From assembly GCF_905397435.1 (NCBI RefSeq), contig NZ_CAJPVI010000007.1, positions 119,385 to 183,384 on the forward strand: DNA of 64,000 nucleotides. The letters are read 5' to 3'. The position numbers and the translations under genes are program-made. Below, piece after piece: positions 1-14,750 of this stretch (the first letter of the stretch is position 1; every line of letters starts with the position of its first letter). The stretch is from Cupriavidus numazuensis (GTDB lineage: Bacteria > Pseudomonadota > Gammaproteobacteria > Burkholderiales > Burkholderiaceae). The notes under the pieces were generated by a model. That model was not told where the DNA came from and did not search any database. It saw only the letters and a list, made by a program, of their open reading frames with translations.

Positions 1-1
1 G

Positions 2-577
2 GAGGTCGCCGACGAAGCCGCGGCGGCCATGGCGCTGATCGAAAACATCCAGCGCGAAGACCTGAACCCGCTCGAAGAAGCGCAAGGCATCATGCGCCTG
101 ATCCGCGAATTCCAGTTTACGCATGAGCAGGCCGCCGAGTCGGTGGGCCGCTCGCGCAGCGCGGTGTCGAACCTGCTGCGCCTGCTGAACCTGGCCGCGC
201 CGGTGCAGACCATGCTGATGGCGGGCGACCTCGATATGGGACATGCGCGCGCGCTGCTGGCGCTCGATGGCGCGAACCAGATCACGTTGGCCAACCAGAT
301 CGTCAACAAGCGGCTATCGGTGCGCGAGACCGAGAAGCTTGTGGCTGCTACGCTGAAGCCGTTCGAGTTGAAGTCGCTCAAGCACAAGACCGGCAATGGC
401 ATGCGCGATGTCGCACGGCTTGAAGAAGAATTGTCGGATGCGCTGGGACTGTCCGTGCAGATCAAGGTGGGTGCGCGCGGCAAGGGCCAACTCACCATTC
501 ACTTCAGCAATAACGAAGCGCTCGACGATGTGCTCGCGCGTCTGCGCGATGCGAACGAGGGACAACGGGTCGCGTAA
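2..577 (+). CDS. parB: Chromosome-partitioning protein ParB, C-terminal part (5' end outside window)
   Basis: ParB binds parS sites and spreads along DNA as a CTP-dependent clamp, directing origin segregation with ParA. The open frame runs in from base 2, so the ATG at 29 is internal. Visible are the end of the N-terminal ParB domain (ALIENIQREDLNPLEEA, the conserved helix before the HTH), a helix-turn-helix around FTHEQAAESVGRSRSAVSNL, and a C-terminal dimerisation region ending in RVA. About 191 residues are present. The usual partner parA would lie just upstream, outside the window. parB directly before atpI is the usual order near oriC in Burkholderiaceae. The family call is secure; the missing N-terminus cannot be judged. 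Confidence 0.95.
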   Translation, partial: EVADEAAAAMALIENIQREDLNPLEEAQGIMRLIREFQFTHEQAAESVGRSRSAVSNLLRLLNLAAPVQTMLMAGDLDMGHARALLALDGANQITLANQIVNKRLSVRETEKLVAATLKPFELKSLKHKTGNGMRDVARLEEELSDALGLSVQIKVGARGKGQLTIHFSNNEALDDVLARLRDANEGQRVA

Positions 578-833
578 ACAACTTACGGCCGACTCGCGCA
601 AAAAGCTGCGCGATAAACGGCCATTTGCATGCACACTGTTGCATTCACGCAGCAGTTAACAGTCCGACATCCGGTTAACGCACCGGGCAGTCGCGAATCC
701 TCCATCATGCGTCACGCGAGTTGCGCAATTCAATTACGTCAAGCGTCGTTGCTGCGCAATTTGAACGAAGCCATCATGCAATCGTGATAGCAACCGTTGT
801 GCAGTTTGCCTCTGCAAGCAAACTGTAAGCACA
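578..833. other. parB-atpI intergenic region
   Basis: Noncoding stretch between parB and the atp promoter. It is more AT-rich than the genes around it and holds several TGCGCAATT-like words (near 722 and 753). I see no gene, tRNA or clear terminator for parB. Confidence 0.5.
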
Positions 834-863
834 TTGACGCGACTCAGTATTTCCCCTTAAAAT
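834..863 (+). promoter_or_regulatory. Putative sigma-70 promoter of the atp operon
   Basis: TTGACG at 834-839 and TAAAAT at 858-863 are separated by 18 bp, a good match to a housekeeping promoter. It lies 44 bp upstream of the atpI start and in the only long gap before the operon. Inferred from sequence only. Confidence 0.55.
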
Positions 864-906
864 CGTGCGGTTTGAATTCTGGTCGGGCCGAAAAGTTCCG
901 GCCTGA

Positions 907-1425
907 ATGAGGCAGGCAGTAGTGGTTCGAGACCGTCAGCAGCAAAGCGATTCGCGTCGCGTGGACGCCGGTCATGATGACTGGGATTTTGACGCAGAAC
1001 GCGAAGAAGAAGCTGTCGATCCGCTGTCACGCGCAGAAGCGGTGACGCTGTTTGGCGAACGCGCGTTGCGTCCTTCGCGGATGACTCCCGGCAAGGTTGT
1101 GCTGGCGCAGGTGGTTGTGACCCTGCTTTCGGCATTGTGCTGGGCGTTGTTCGCCAAGCAGGCCGGCCCGTACGGATGGTCCGCGTTGCTGGGCGGCGCA
1201 GTTTGCTTCGTGCCGAGCGGGTTTTTCGCATTTCGCCTGTGGACGGCGCGTGATCGGGCCTCTGTCGGCGGGCTCGTGATGGGCGAGGCGATCAAGGTGT
1301 TCGCCACCGTCGCACTGATGGTGCTCGTGGTGGTGCTGTACCGCGACCTGCGTTGGGTGCCGATGCTCGTCACGTTCCTGCTTGCGCTCAAGACGTATTG
1401 GGTGGTGGCTCTGGCAATGCGGTAA
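907..1425 (+). CDS. atpI: ATP synthase protein I (AtpI)
   Basis: AtpI is a small membrane protein that helps assemble the c-ring of F1Fo ATP synthase. This 172-residue version has a hydrophilic N-terminal extension of about 57 residues rich in D, E and R, followed by four hydrophobic segments (roughly residues 62-82, 88-105, 115-142 and 147-170). It is the first gene of the atp operon, 238 bp before atpB. There is no clear Shine-Dalgarno before the ATG at 907, and in-frame GTG codons lie downstream, so the true start could be later. Sequence conservation in this family is low; position and topology carry the call. Confidence 0.85.
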   Translation: MRQAVVVRDRQQQSDSRRVDAGHDDWDFDAEREEEAVDPLSRAEAVTLFGERALRPSRMTPGKVVLAQVVVTLLSALCWALFAKQAGPYGWSALLGGAVCFVPSGFFAFRLWTARDRASVGGLVMGEAIKVFATVALMVLVVVLYRDLRWVPMLVTFLLALKTYWVVALAMR

Positions 1426-1507
1426 ACCGGCCAGGCCAGTTGCACGAAGTGTGTGCTTCCCGGTGAGATGGGGCACCGAAACGGAATATCAAGATGCATG
1501 GTGCAGG

Positions 1508-1525
1508 GTTTCACAGTGGTGAAAC
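1508..1525. repeat. Inverted repeat resembling split parS half-sites
   Basis: GTTTCAC (1508-1514) and GTGAAAC (1519-1525) form a perfect 7-bp inverted repeat separated by AGTG. The arms equal the half-sites of the bacterial parS consensus, but true parS has them abutting. It sits in the atpI-atpB gap, about 1 kb from parB. Confidence 0.4.
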
Positions 1526-1564
1526 CGTGTGCCGACAAAGTTTGACCCGCTTGCATGGCGGTGA

Positions 1565-2530
<966 letters not shown>

Positions 2531-2539
2531 TCGACACAG

Positions 2540-2573
2540 TTTTTAGGTTTTTGGTTTTTTGGTTTTTTGGTTC
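2540..2573 (+). promoter_or_regulatory. U-rich tract upstream of atpE (possible translational enhancer)
   Basis: Three or four imperfect copies of GGTTTTT(T) lie between the atpB stop and the strong Shine-Dalgarno AAGGAG (2591-2596) of atpE. In E. coli a U-rich element before atpE raises translation of the c subunit, which is needed in many copies. Applying that role here is inference by position and composition. Confidence 0.45.
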
Positions 2574-2586
2574 TAAGTCTCTCTAA

Positions 2587-2868
<282 letters not shown>

Positions 2869-2968
2869 TTTCTTTTCGGTCTGCATGATGCTGACGGGCG
2901 GCGCAGGCCATCAGCCTCGCCGCCTTTTGTGCATTTATCTGTAGTTTGATTACCGAAAGGAACACACC

Positions 2969-3439
2969 ATGAATCTGAACGCAACGTTTTTTGCGCAGAT
3001 GGTCGTGTTCTTCATCCTGTGGTGGGTTGTTGCCAAATTCATTTGGCCGCCGCTGGTGAAGGCGCTCGACGAACGCGCAAAGAAGATCGCCGATGGCCTC
3101 GCCGCTGCCGAGAAGGGCAAGGCCGAGCTTGAACTCGCCAACAAGCGTGTGGACCAGGCTATGGCCGAAGCCCGCACCGAGGGTGCTCAACGCGTCGCTG
3201 ACGCCGAGAAGCGCGCCCAGCTGACGGCAGAAGAGATCAAGCAAAACGCCCAGGCAGAAGCCGCACGCATCATTGCCCAGGCTAAGGCCGAGGCAGAGCA
3301 GCAGGTGACCCGCGCACGTGAATCGCTGCGCGACCAGGTTGCCGTGCTGGCAGTCAAGGGTGCCGAGCAGATCCTCAAGCGCGAAGTGAACGCGCAGGTC
3401 CATGCCGACCTGCTCAATCAACTCAAAGCTGAGCTCTAA
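2969..3439 (+). CDS. atpF: F1Fo ATP synthase subunit b
   Basis: Subunit b is the peripheral stalk linking subunit a to F1. The 156-residue protein has one N-terminal membrane helix (about residues 8-27, [19 protein letters not shown]). A long charged Ala/Glu/Lys-rich coiled coil follows, with many [10 protein letters not shown] runs, and the conserved ARII region. Length equals the E. coli protein. It lies 100 bp after atpE and 2 bp before atpH, so it is cotranscribed and probably translationally coupled with atpH. Confidence 0.97.
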   Translation: MNLNATFFAQMVVFFILWWVVAKFIWPPLVKALDERAKKIADGLAAAEKGKAELELANKRVDQAMAEARTEGAQRVADAEKRAQLTAEEIKQNAQAEAARIIAQAKAEAEQQVTRARESLRDQVAVLAVKGAEQILKREVNAQVHADLLNQLKAEL

Positions 3440-3441
3440 TC

Positions 3442-3981
3442 ATGGCCGAAACCGCAACCATTGCCCGTCCCTACGCTGAGGCGCTGTTCCGCGTCGCCAG
3501 CGAAGCCGGCAATCTGGGTGCATGGTCCGAGCTGGTGTCGGAGATGGGGCAAATTGCCGCCAACCCCGACATCAAGGCGCTCGCCGACGATCCGAACGTC
3601 CCCGGCGACAAGCTGGGCGACCTGTTCCTGTCGGTGGTGAAGTCCCCGGTCAATGACGAGGCACGCCGCTTCGTCACGCTGCTGGTGGAAAACAACCGCC
3701 TGACGGTGATGCCGGAAGTCGCCGAGCAATTCCATGCGCTCAAGAACGCCCGCGAAGGTTCGTCGGACGTCGAGATCACCAGTGCATTCCCGCTGGATGG
3801 TCAACCTCTGAACGACCTGGTCGCTGCACTCGAACGCAAGTTCGGCCGCAAGCTGTACGCGAAGGTGGCGGTGGATCCGTCCCTGATCGGCGGCGTGAGC
3901 GTCAAGGTCGGCGACGAAGTGCTCGACACCTCCGTGCGTGCGCGCCTGGCTGCCATGCAAACCGCGCTGACCGCCGTCTGA
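3442..3981 (+). CDS. atpH: F1Fo ATP synthase subunit delta
   Basis: Delta (the OSCP equivalent) caps the alpha3beta3 hexamer and anchors the b stalk. The 179-residue product begins [16 protein letters not shown], the standard N-terminal signature, and has the C-terminal [21 protein letters not shown] motif typical of delta. It starts 2 bp after the atpF stop and ends 38 bp before atpA. No oddities. Confidence 0.97.
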   Translation: MAETATIARPYAEALFRVASEAGNLGAWSELVSEMGQIAANPDIKALADDPNVPGDKLGDLFLSVVKSPVNDEARRFVTLLVENNRLTVMPEVAEQFHALKNAREGSSDVEITSAFPLDGQPLNDLVAALERKFGRKLYAKVAVDPSLIGGVSVKVGDEVLDTSVRARLAAMQTALTAV

Positions 3982-4019
3982 TCGGCCGTCCGTCGGATTG
4001 AAGAATTAGGAGCATTGTG

Positions 4020-5561
4020 ATGCAACTGAACCCCTCAGAAATCAGCGAGCTGATCAAGACCCGCATCTCGGGTCTTGGCGCCGACGCTGAAGTGCGCAAC
4101 ACCGGCACGGTAATTTCCGTGACCGATGGTATCTGCCGCGTGCACGGCCTGTCTGGCGTGATGCAGGGCGAGATGCTGGAATTCCCGGGCAACACCTTCG
4201 GCCTCGCGCTGAACCTCGAGCGCGACTCTGTCGGCGCCGTGGTGCTGGGCGACTACGAACACATTTCGGAAGGCGATACGGTCAAGTGCACCGGCCGCAT
4301 TCTGGAAGTGCCCGTTGGCAAGGAACTGCTGGGCCGCGTGGTCAACACGCTGGGCCAGCCGATCGACGGCAAGGGCCCGATCAACGCGAAGGAAACCGAC
4401 GTGATCGAAAAGGTCGCGCCGGGCGTGATCGCGCGTCAGTCGGTGAGCCAGCCGGTGCAGACCGGCCTGAAGTCGATCGACTCGATGGTGCCGATCGGCC
4501 GTGGCCAGCGTGAGCTGATCATTGGCGACCGCCAGACCGGCAAGACCGCCGTGGCTGTCGATGCCATCATCAACCAGAAGGGTAAGGGCATCTTCTGCGT
4601 GTACGTGGCAATCGGCCAGAAGGCTTCGACGATCGCCAACGTGGTGCGCAAGCTGGAAGAGCACGGCGCGATGGAATACACCGTCGTCGTGGCTGCCGCC
4701 GCTTCGGACTCGGCCGCCATGCAGTACCTGGCTGCCTACGCCGGCTGCACGATGGGCGAGTACTTCCGCGACCGCGGCGAAGACGCGCTGATCGTTTATG
4801 ACGATCTGACCAAGCAAGCCTGGGCCTACCGCCAGGTGTCGCTGCTGCTGCGCCGCCCGCCGGGCCGCGAAGCTTACCCCGGCGACGTGTTCTACCTGCA
4901 CTCGCGCCTGCTGGAGCGTGCTGCCCGTGTGAACGAAGAGTACGTCGAGAACTTCACCAAGGGTGCCGTGAAGGGCAAGACTGGTTCGCTGACGGCCCTG
5001 CCGATCATCGAAACGCAGGCTGGCGACGTGTCCGCGTTCGTGCCGACCAACGTGATCTCGATTACCGACGGTCAGATCTTCCTGGAAACCGACCTGTTCA
5101 ACGCCGGTATCCGTCCCGCGATCAACGCCGGTATCTCGGTGTCGCGCGTCGGTGGTGCTGCACAGACCAAGGTGGTGAAGAACCTGTCGGGCGGTATCCG
5201 TACCGACCTGGCCCAGTACCGTGAACTGGCTGCGTTCGCGCAGTTCGCTTCGGACCTGGACGACGCTACCCGCAAGCAGCTCGAGCGTGGCCGCCGCGTG
5301 ACCGAACTGCTCAAGCAGGCTCAGTACCAGCCGCAGCAAGTGTGGCAACTGGCCGCGTCGCTGTTCGCCGCCAACAATGGCTTCCTCGACAACGTGGAAG
5401 TGAAGGACATTCTGCCGTTCGAGAAGGGCCTGCACGACCATCTGAAGACCAAGTACGCCGACCTCGTCAACCGCATCGAAGAGACCAAGGTCCTCTCGAA
5501 GGAAGACGAACCGGCGCTGCGTGCTGCGATCGAGGATTTCAGGAAGTCCGCCGCGTTCTAA
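4020..5561 (+). CDS. atpA: F1Fo ATP synthase subunit alpha
   Basis: Alpha is the noncatalytic nucleotide-binding subunit of F1. The 513-residue product (same length as E. coli AtpA) starts [16 protein letters not shown]. It shows the N-terminal beta-barrel, the Walker [10 protein letters not shown], the Walker B LIVYDDL, and the [22 protein letters not shown] region with the arginine-finger context. A GTG at 4017 could be read one codon earlier, but AGGAG spaced about 7 nt from 4020 favours the ATG. All residues expected for function look intact. Confidence 0.98.
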   Translation: MQLNPSEISELIKTRISGLGADAEVRNTGTVISVTDGICRVHGLSGVMQGEMLEFPGNTFGLALNLERDSVGAVVLGDYEHISEGDTVKCTGRILEVPVGKELLGRVVNTLGQPIDGKGPINAKETDVIEKVAPGVIARQSVSQPVQTGLKSIDSMVPIGRGQRELIIGDRQTGKTAVAVDAIINQKGKGIFCVYVAIGQKASTIANVVRKLEEHGAMEYTVVVAAAASDSAAMQYLAAYAGCTMGEYFRDRGEDALIVYDDLTKQAWAYRQVSLLLRRPPGREAYPGDVFYLHSRLLERAARVNEEYVENFTKGAVKGKTGSLTALPIIETQAGDVSAFVPTNVISITDGQIFLETDLFNAGIRPAINAGISVSRVGGAAQTKVVKNLSGGIRTDLAQYRELAAFAQFASDLDDATRKQLERGRRVTELLKQAQYQPQQVWQLAASLFAANNGFLDNVEVKDILPFEKGLHDHLKTKYADLVNRIEETKVLSKEDEPALRAAIEDFRKSAAF

Positions 5562-5644
5562 CCGCGTGATTCCACGAAGCTCGCCGCGCCTGCGCCGGGG
5601 TTGCCCCGGCGGTGCGCGGCGAGAGTTCGAATGGAGAGGAAGAT

Positions 5645-6520
5645 ATGGCCGGAACGAAAGAGATTCGAACCAAGATCAAGAGCGTGCAGAACACGCGCAA
5701 GATCACCAAGGCGATGGAGATGGTCGCCGCGTCCAAGATGCGCAAGGCGCAGGAGCGGATGCGCAATGCCCGTCCCTACGCTGAGAAAGTGCGCAATATC
5801 GCGGCGCATCTGGCTTCGGCCAACCCCGAGTTCAAGCATCCCTTCATGCAGGAGCGCGAAGTCAAGCGCGTCGGCATGATCGTGGTGACGACGGACAAGG
5901 GGCTGTGCGGTGGTCTGAACACCAACGTGCTGCGCGCGGTTACCAATGAACTGAAGACCCTGCAGAGCCGCGGCGTGGACGTGCAAGCGACCGCCATCGG
6001 CAGCAAGGGCATGCAGTTCCTTGGCCGTATTGGCGCCAAGGTGGTCTCGAACGTGGTGCAGCTGGGCGACACCCCGCACCTGGAAAAGCTGATCGGCGCC
6101 ATCAAGGTCCAGCTCGACGCATTCACCAACGGTGAAGTCGACGCGGTGTACCTGTCGTACACCCGTTTCATCAATACGATGAAGCAGGAGCCGATGGTCG
6201 AGCAGCTGTTGCCGCTGGCCGCCGACAAGCTGGCCCAGACCGAAGAGGAAAAGCGCGCCTACTCGTGGGATTACATCTACGAGCCTGACGCCCAGACCGT
6301 GGTGGAAGACCTGTTGGTCCGCTACGTCGAGGCGCTGGTGTACCAGGCCGTGGCCGAAAACATGGCGTCCGAGCAATCGGCGCGCATGGTGGCCATGAAG
6401 GCGGCATCCGACAATGCAAAGAACGTGATCGGCGAACTGCAACTGGACTACAACAAGACCCGTCAGGCAGCGATCACCAAGGAACTGTCGGAAATCGTCA
6501 GCGGTGCGGCAGCCGTCTAA
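5645..6520 (+). CDS. atpG: F1Fo ATP synthase subunit gamma
   Basis: Gamma is the rotating central stalk. The 291-residue protein begins [20 protein letters not shown], with the conserved [13 protein letters not shown] helix, and ends with the C-terminal helix [39 protein letters not shown] ribosome site precedes 5645; the open frame upstream to 5612 lacks similarity and is not used. It lies 83 bp after atpA and 33 bp before atpD. Confidence 0.97.
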   Translation: MAGTKEIRTKIKSVQNTRKITKAMEMVAASKMRKAQERMRNARPYAEKVRNIAAHLASANPEFKHPFMQEREVKRVGMIVVTTDKGLCGGLNTNVLRAVTNELKTLQSRGVDVQATAIGSKGMQFLGRIGAKVVSNVVQLGDTPHLEKLIGAIKVQLDAFTNGEVDAVYLSYTRFINTMKQEPMVEQLLPLAADKLAQTEEEKRAYSWDYIYEPDAQTVVEDLLVRYVEALVYQAVAENMASEQSARMVAMKAASDNAKNVIGELQLDYNKTRQAAITKELSEIVSGAAAV

Positions 6521-7957
<1,437 letters not shown>

Positions 7958-8056
7958 GCCTCGCTTTGACGCTCCCGCGCCCTGGTGCGGGAGTGGCGGC
8001 CGGCCGCCTTGCGCGACTGGCCGTCAGAAGTGAAGCGAACGGACAAAGGAATTCAT

Positions 8057-8473
8057 ATGGCAACCATTCTTGTAGACGTCGTCAGCGCGGAAGCGTCGAT
8101 CTTCTCCGGTCAGGCGAAGTTCGTGGCGCTGCCGGGCGAGTCGGGTGAGCTGGGCATTCTGCCGGGCCACACGCCGCTGATTACGCGTATCCAGCCGGGC
8201 GCCGTGCGTATCGAGAAGGAAGACGGCAGCGAAGAGTTTGTGTTCGTTGCCGGCGGCATTCTCGAAGTCCAGCCGCAGCACGTTACCGTGCTGGCCGATA
8301 CCGCTATCCGCGGTACCGACCTGGACGAAGCCAAGGCGCAGGAAGCCAAGCGTGCCGCCGAAGAGCTGATGCAAAACCAGAGCAGCGATCTGGACATTGC
8401 ACGCGCTCAAAGCGAACTCGCCGTGGCCGCCGCGCAACTGGCTGCCATCGCCCGTCTGCGTCGTAAGAAGTAA
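8057..8473 (+). CDS. atpC: F1Fo ATP synthase subunit epsilon
   Basis: Epsilon joins gamma to the c-ring and can inhibit ATP hydrolysis through its C-terminal helices. The 138-residue product starts [18 protein letters not shown] and contains the beta-sandwich signature [19 protein letters not shown], then a two-helix hairpin rich in Ala, Lys and Glu ending ARLRRKK. The AAAGGA site before 8057 and family length rule out the longer frame from 7985. It is the last gene of the operon, followed by a strong terminator. Confidence 0.97.
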   Translation: MATILVDVVSAEASIFSGQAKFVALPGESGELGILPGHTPLITRIQPGAVRIEKEDGSEEFVFVAGGILEVQPQHVTVLADTAIRGTDLDEAKAQEAKRAAEELMQNQSSDLDIARAQSELAVAAAQLAAIARLRRKK

Positions 8474-8520
8474 GCAGCAAGCAGTCCCTGTCGCACTGTT
8501 GTTTTTTCGGTGCGACAACC

Positions 8521-8550
8521 AAAAAAGGCAGCCCCGCGGCTGCCTTTTTT
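8521..8550 (+). terminator. Rho-independent terminator of the atp operon
   Basis: A perfect 13-bp stem AAAAAAGGCAGCC/GGCTGCCTTTTTT closes on the 4-nt loop CCGC and ends in six T. It lies 48 bp after the atpC stop. The A-run on the left arm means it could also work on the other strand. A weaker GTCGCAC...GTGCGAC dyad precedes it. Confidence 0.93.
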
Positions 8551-9151
8551 GATGATGTGGGGATATGCTTCTTGGGCTTGGACCAAAAAAAAGCGCGCGG
8601 GCCGGGGAGGCTCCGCGCGGACGGGAAAATCCCTTCGAGGGGTCAATTCGAAGGAACGGGTTCGGTCCAGGACTACTAAGGCGCAGCGAATCTCATTCGC
8701 AAAATCGGCCGCAAAGGCCTCGCGCCATCGGGTCTTCCTGGTGTCCGGCCAGCAGGCATCGCCTGCTGGCTCGGAAAATCGGGAATCACTGCCAAGGGCT
8801 TTCTTCAGCGCCCCATCTTCTCTTTACTCACTTCTTCGCGGGGACGCGGCCCACCAAACGTCGGTGTGTCAATGCATTGTGGGGGAAAGTCCCTGCGATG
8901 GCAGTAACAAAATGTATCCTTTTGCAAGAAGTTGAAAGCCGACTCGCGCGGAATGGAGCGTCATACGCACATCTGGCCGTTAAGGCGTCACTTTCCACGT
9001 CATAATGTGATCTCAGCGCATCGTGGCGCGTCGAATTCCATGTGCGCTGGCGAACAATGCGGCGCTTCCGGCGCGAGAGCCGCTCGTCAGTTACGATTGG
9101 CCGGTTACAACCACGCCCGGCGCTGCCCGTGGCCACGTACTGGAGTTCATG
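8551..9151. other. Intergenic region after the atp operon
   Basis: About 600 bp without a convincing gene; the open frames here have no family signature and overlap one another. It contains a perfect 10-bp hairpin GCCAGCAGGC-ATC-GCCTGCTGGC at 8748-8770 with no T-run, and a CTTCGA...TTCGAAG dyad near 8633. Nothing else was recognised. Confidence 0.4.
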
Positions 9152-9589
9152 ATGGCAGACATGCAGGACGCGATCCGGAACATGCTCGGCATGAAGACCG
9201 TGGCTATTGTGGGCCTGTCGGACCGTCCCGATCGCCCAAGCCATGAGGTTGCCGAATTTCTGCAGCAGCATGGTTTCCGCATCGTGCCCGTCAATCCGCG
9301 CCATGCCGGCGAGCATATCCTTGGCGAGCCATGCCATGCTTCGCTGCAGGACGCGGCGACCGCAATAGCGGCACAAGGTGGACGCATCGACTGGGTCGAC
9401 ATCTTCCGCCGTGCCGACGATACTCCGCCCGTCGTTGCCGACGCCATTGCGATCGGCGCGCGTGGCGTATGGCTGCAGCTCGGTATTGTGAATGACGCCG
9501 CAATCGGCCACGCCCGTGCCGCCGGCCTGCTCGCCGTGCAAGACTGCTGCAGCAAGATCGAGCTCACTCGCCAGCTCGAGCTGTCCTGA
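9152..9589 (+). CDS. CoA-binding domain protein (YccU-like)
   Basis: A small Rossmann-fold protein of the CoA-binding (succinyl-CoA synthetase alpha N-terminal-like) family; no precise reaction is known. The 145-residue product has the nucleotide-binding start TVAIVGLSDRPDRPSHEVAEFLQQHGFRIVPVNP, the G-x-x-x-x-G region HAGEHILGEP, and the family end QLGIVNDAAIGHARAAGLLAVQDCCSKIEL. The open frame extends to 9023, but TGGAG at 9141-9145 and family length support a start at 9149 or 9152. It lies 17 bp before the esterase gene and is probably cotranscribed with it. Confidence 0.85.
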   Translation: MADMQDAIRNMLGMKTVAIVGLSDRPDRPSHEVAEFLQQHGFRIVPVNPRHAGEHILGEPCHASLQDAATAIAAQGGRIDWVDIFRRADDTPPVVADAIAIGARGVWLQLGIVNDAAIGHARAAGLLAVQDCCSKIELTRQLELS

Positions 9590-9606
9590 ACCCATTCGCC
9601 TGACCA

Positions 9607-10563
9607 ATGGCAATCGATCCGCAACTCCTGGCCTATTATCGCCGCCTGGCCGAGCAATACGGCGCCCTTCCCGTACCCGTTGATGCGCGCGCCCGGCGCG
9701 AGCGCTTTGTCGAAGTGGCAGCTTCGTCGGTGGTGCCCGATCCCGCCGGCATCACGTGGGAGGACCTGACGCTGGCGCTGGCGGGACGCTCGCTGACCGC
9801 GCGTCTGTTTCGTCCCCCGGTCGATGCGCCATCGCGGCTGATCGTCTACTTCCATGGCGGCGGCTGGGTCGTCGGGTCGCATGAAACTCACCACAGCGTT
9901 GCTGCATTGCTGGCGGCCGATACGGGCTGCGCGGTGGCCAGCGTGGATTACCGGCTCGCACCAGAGCATTCGTTTCCGGCGCCATGCGATGACGCGGTAG
10001 ATGCGGTCCGATGGTTCGCCGCGCAGCGCGCGTCGCTGGGCTTCGATACCGGCTTCCTTGCCGTGGCCGGCGACAGCGCCGGTGGACATCTCGCCGCACT
10101 CGGGGCGCAGCAGGTCAACACCGAAGCCGGACAGCAAGTGGTGGCGGCGCAGTTGCTCGTCTATCCGGTGACAGCGCCCGTGCTTTCGAGTGAGAGCTAT
10201 CGTGCCTTTGCCGATGGTCCCGGCCTGACCCGCGACGAGATGGCCTGGTTCTGGACCCAATTCATCGGTGCCGAGAGTCTGGCACGCGGCGCGCAACACG
10301 ACGATCCGCGCATTCATCTGATGGCGCACGCGCCGCAAGTGCAGCCGCCGGCCACTGCCATCGTCGTCGCCGCCAACGACGTGTTGCGCGATGATGGCCT
10401 GGCCTATGCCGATTTCCTCGTTCGGCACGACGCCACGGTAGTCACCATCGAGGCCAGTGGCATGACCCACGGCTTCGCACGCCTGCAACCGGACGCGCCG
10501 CGCGCGCGCGAATGGATGCAACGTGCCGCCCAGGCCTTCGCGAGCCTGTTCGACGACGTCTAG
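9607..10563 (+). CDS. Alpha/beta hydrolase of the hormone-sensitive-lipase (esterase) family
   Basis: A 318-residue carboxylic-ester hydrolase. The oxyanion-hole motif HGGGWVVGS is at about residues 84-92, the nucleophile elbow GDSAGGH at about 156-162, and a late His in MTHGFARL plus an Asp in the DVLRDDGLAYADFL region complete a plausible Ser-Asp-His triad. There is no signal peptide, so it is probably cytoplasmic. The substrate is unknown; members of this family hydrolyse short acyl or aryl esters. It lies just after the CoA-binding protein and 82 bp before hemE. Confidence 0.88.
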   Translation: MAIDPQLLAYYRRLAEQYGALPVPVDARARRERFVEVAASSVVPDPAGITWEDLTLALAGRSLTARLFRPPVDAPSRLIVYFHGGGWVVGSHETHHSVAALLAADTGCAVASVDYRLAPEHSFPAPCDDAVDAVRWFAAQRASLGFDTGFLAVAGDSAGGHLAALGAQQVNTEAGQQVVAAQLLVYPVTAPVLSSESYRAFADGPGLTRDEMAWFWTQFIGAESLARGAQHDDPRIHLMAHAPQVQPPATAIVVAANDVLRDDGLAYADFLVRHDATVVTIEASGMTHGFARLQPDAPRAREWMQRAAQAFASLFDDV

Positions 10564-10645
10564 CAGCCAAGTGCGCCGGCACTGTCGCATCAGGCGCCGG
10601 TGCGCGGCGGCCATCCCTTAGAATGGCGGTCTTACGAGGATGACC

Positions 10646-11737
10646 ATGACCGCACTGCAGAACGACACTTTCCTGCGCGCACTGCGCCGGCAGCCGACCG
10701 AATACACGCCGCTGTGGCTGATGCGCCAGGCAGGCCGCTACCTGCCTGAGTACAACGCCACGCGCGCGCGTGCCGGCAGCTTTCTGGGCTTGGCCAAGAA
10801 TCCGGCCTATGCCACCGAAGTGACGCTGCAGCCGCTGGACCGCTATCCGCTGGACGCGGCCATCCTCTTCTCCGACATCCTGACGGTGCCCGACGCCATG
10901 GGTCTCGGCCTGTCGTTTGCCCAGGGCGAAGGCCCGCGCTTCGCCCGGCCGCTGCGCACCGAAGCCGACGTGCAGCAGCTTGCCGTGCCCGACATGGCGT
11001 CCCTGCAGTATGTCTTCGACGCCGTGGCCGAGATCCGCCGCGCGCTGGTCCAGGACGGCCGCCAGCGCGTGCCGCTGATCGGCTTCTCGGGTAGCCCGTG
11101 GACGCTGGCCTGCTACATGGTCGAAGGCGGGGGCTCGGACGACTTCCGCACGGTCAAGGCGATGATGTACGGCCGGCCGGACCTGATGCACCGCATCCTT
11201 GAAATCAATGCGCAGGCGGTCAGCGAGTACCTGAATGCACAGATCGAGGCAGGCGCGCAGGCCGTGATGATCTTCGACACCTGGGGCGGTGCGCTGGCTG
11301 ACGGCATGTACCAGGCGTTCTCGCTGGCCTATATGCGCAAGGTGCTCGCCGGCCTGAAGCGCGAGCATGACGGCCAGCAGATTCCCGCGATCGTATTCAC
11401 CAAGGGTGGCGGCCTGTGGCTGGAAGGCCTCGCCGACACCGGCGCCGACGCCATCGGCCTGGACTGGACGGTCAACCTTGCACAAGCGCGTCGCCGCACC
11501 GGTGGCCGCGTGGCGCTGCAGGGCAATATCGATCCGACGGTGCTGTTCGCGCCGGAGGCCGCCATTCGTGAACAGGTGCGCGGCGTGCTCGACAGCTACG
11601 CGGCAGCGGGCGGCAGTGACGGTCATGTGTTCAACCTCGGCCACGGCATTTCGCAGTTCACGCCCCCGGAAAGCGTGGCGGTGCTGGTGGACGAAGTGCA
11701 TCGCTACAGCCGGCAGCTGCGCACGTCGCAGAGCTGA
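10646..11737 (+). CDS. hemE: Uroporphyrinogen decarboxylase
   Basis: HemE decarboxylates the four acetate side chains of uroporphyrinogen III to give coproporphyrinogen III in haem synthesis. The 363-residue product has the signature [16 protein letters not shown], the second conserved region [16 protein letters not shown], and [17 protein letters not shown] with the catalytic Asp. GAGG at 10636-10639 spaced 6 nt from the ATG at 10646 supports this start; an ATG at 10640 overlaps the site and would add two residues. A second haem gene, hemN, lies at 40.3 kb. Confidence 0.97.
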   Translation: MTALQNDTFLRALRRQPTEYTPLWLMRQAGRYLPEYNATRARAGSFLGLAKNPAYATEVTLQPLDRYPLDAAILFSDILTVPDAMGLGLSFAQGEGPRFARPLRTEADVQQLAVPDMASLQYVFDAVAEIRRALVQDGRQRVPLIGFSGSPWTLACYMVEGGGSDDFRTVKAMMYGRPDLMHRILEINAQAVSEYLNAQIEAGAQAVMIFDTWGGALADGMYQAFSLAYMRKVLAGLKREHDGQQIPAIVFTKGGGLWLEGLADTGADAIGLDWTVNLAQARRRTGGRVALQGNIDPTVLFAPEAAIREQVRGVLDSYAAAGGSDGHVFNLGHGISQFTPPESVAVLVDEVHRYSRQLRTSQS

Positions 11738-12268
11738 AACACAAATATCCCAAAAGTACCGGCGTCATGCGCCGGTCACAGTTTCCTCGCGGTGCAGCGA
11801 TCTTCGCGCCGAGGCAGGCGGTGTCGCGGGAGGCGCGCCGCTGCTGCTGTCAAGTAAACAATTTCGTCCAGATTCGCCAAAAAGGTGCTTGCAGTTGACG
11901 GTGAAGGCTTGACTTATGCACACCGATAGGTTTGCCGCACTGCAAGAAGGGGTAAGCCCTTAACTCATCTGGGGGATGTTTGCAAGGCCTTGATTTTTAA
12001 GGAATTGGAAGTTTTTCAAAGCGGTTGCGCTTGCCAGTGATTCCCTTGTTTTTCGGGCTTTCGCGGCGTCCCGGAGCGACTTTTCAACAAAGTTATCCAC
12101 AGGGTCGTTGGAATTAGTGGAAAAGCAGTCATCTATCATCGACTTAGGGCCACATTTGAAGTTTTACTTTAAGTTGATGTTGCGCCGCACACTAAGCCTG
12201 CTTCTATTCCCTTTGCGCCTGAATCCGCACAGTCTTTGCGCACGCGCCGTGCACCAGAACTGCCTCTG
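11738..12268. other. hemE-priA intergenic region with two DnaA-box matches
   Basis: About 530 bp without a gene. A 7-bp dyad ACCGGCG/CGCCGGT (11758-11776) may be a weak terminator for hemE. TTATGCACA (11914-11922) and TTATCCACA (12093-12101) both fit the TTATNCACA DnaA-box consensus on the same strand. The stretch between 11980 and 12180 is AT-richer than the surrounding genes and should include the priA promoter. Confidence 0.45.
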
Positions 12269-14554
<2,286 letters not shown>

Positions 14555-14750
14555 ACGCCGGCTGCATGTGACTGTGGTGCAACCGTAGCAACCGGCCTTC
14601 GAGATAGTGGTTGCACTAGGTTGCACCTTTGCGTTTTTCAGGAGTAAGATCGCGCCAGCCCAGAGGTTGCGCAGGTCGGGCCCCAATGCCGCTCGCGTCC
14701 GACGCTGGCGACATCGACCCGCAGCCTTGTGTCTTACGGAGAAAGCTCGC

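Noticed and set aside
8510..9005. Overlapping open frames after the atp terminator
   Set aside because: They start inside the terminator or lack a ribosome site, overlap each other and show no family features.
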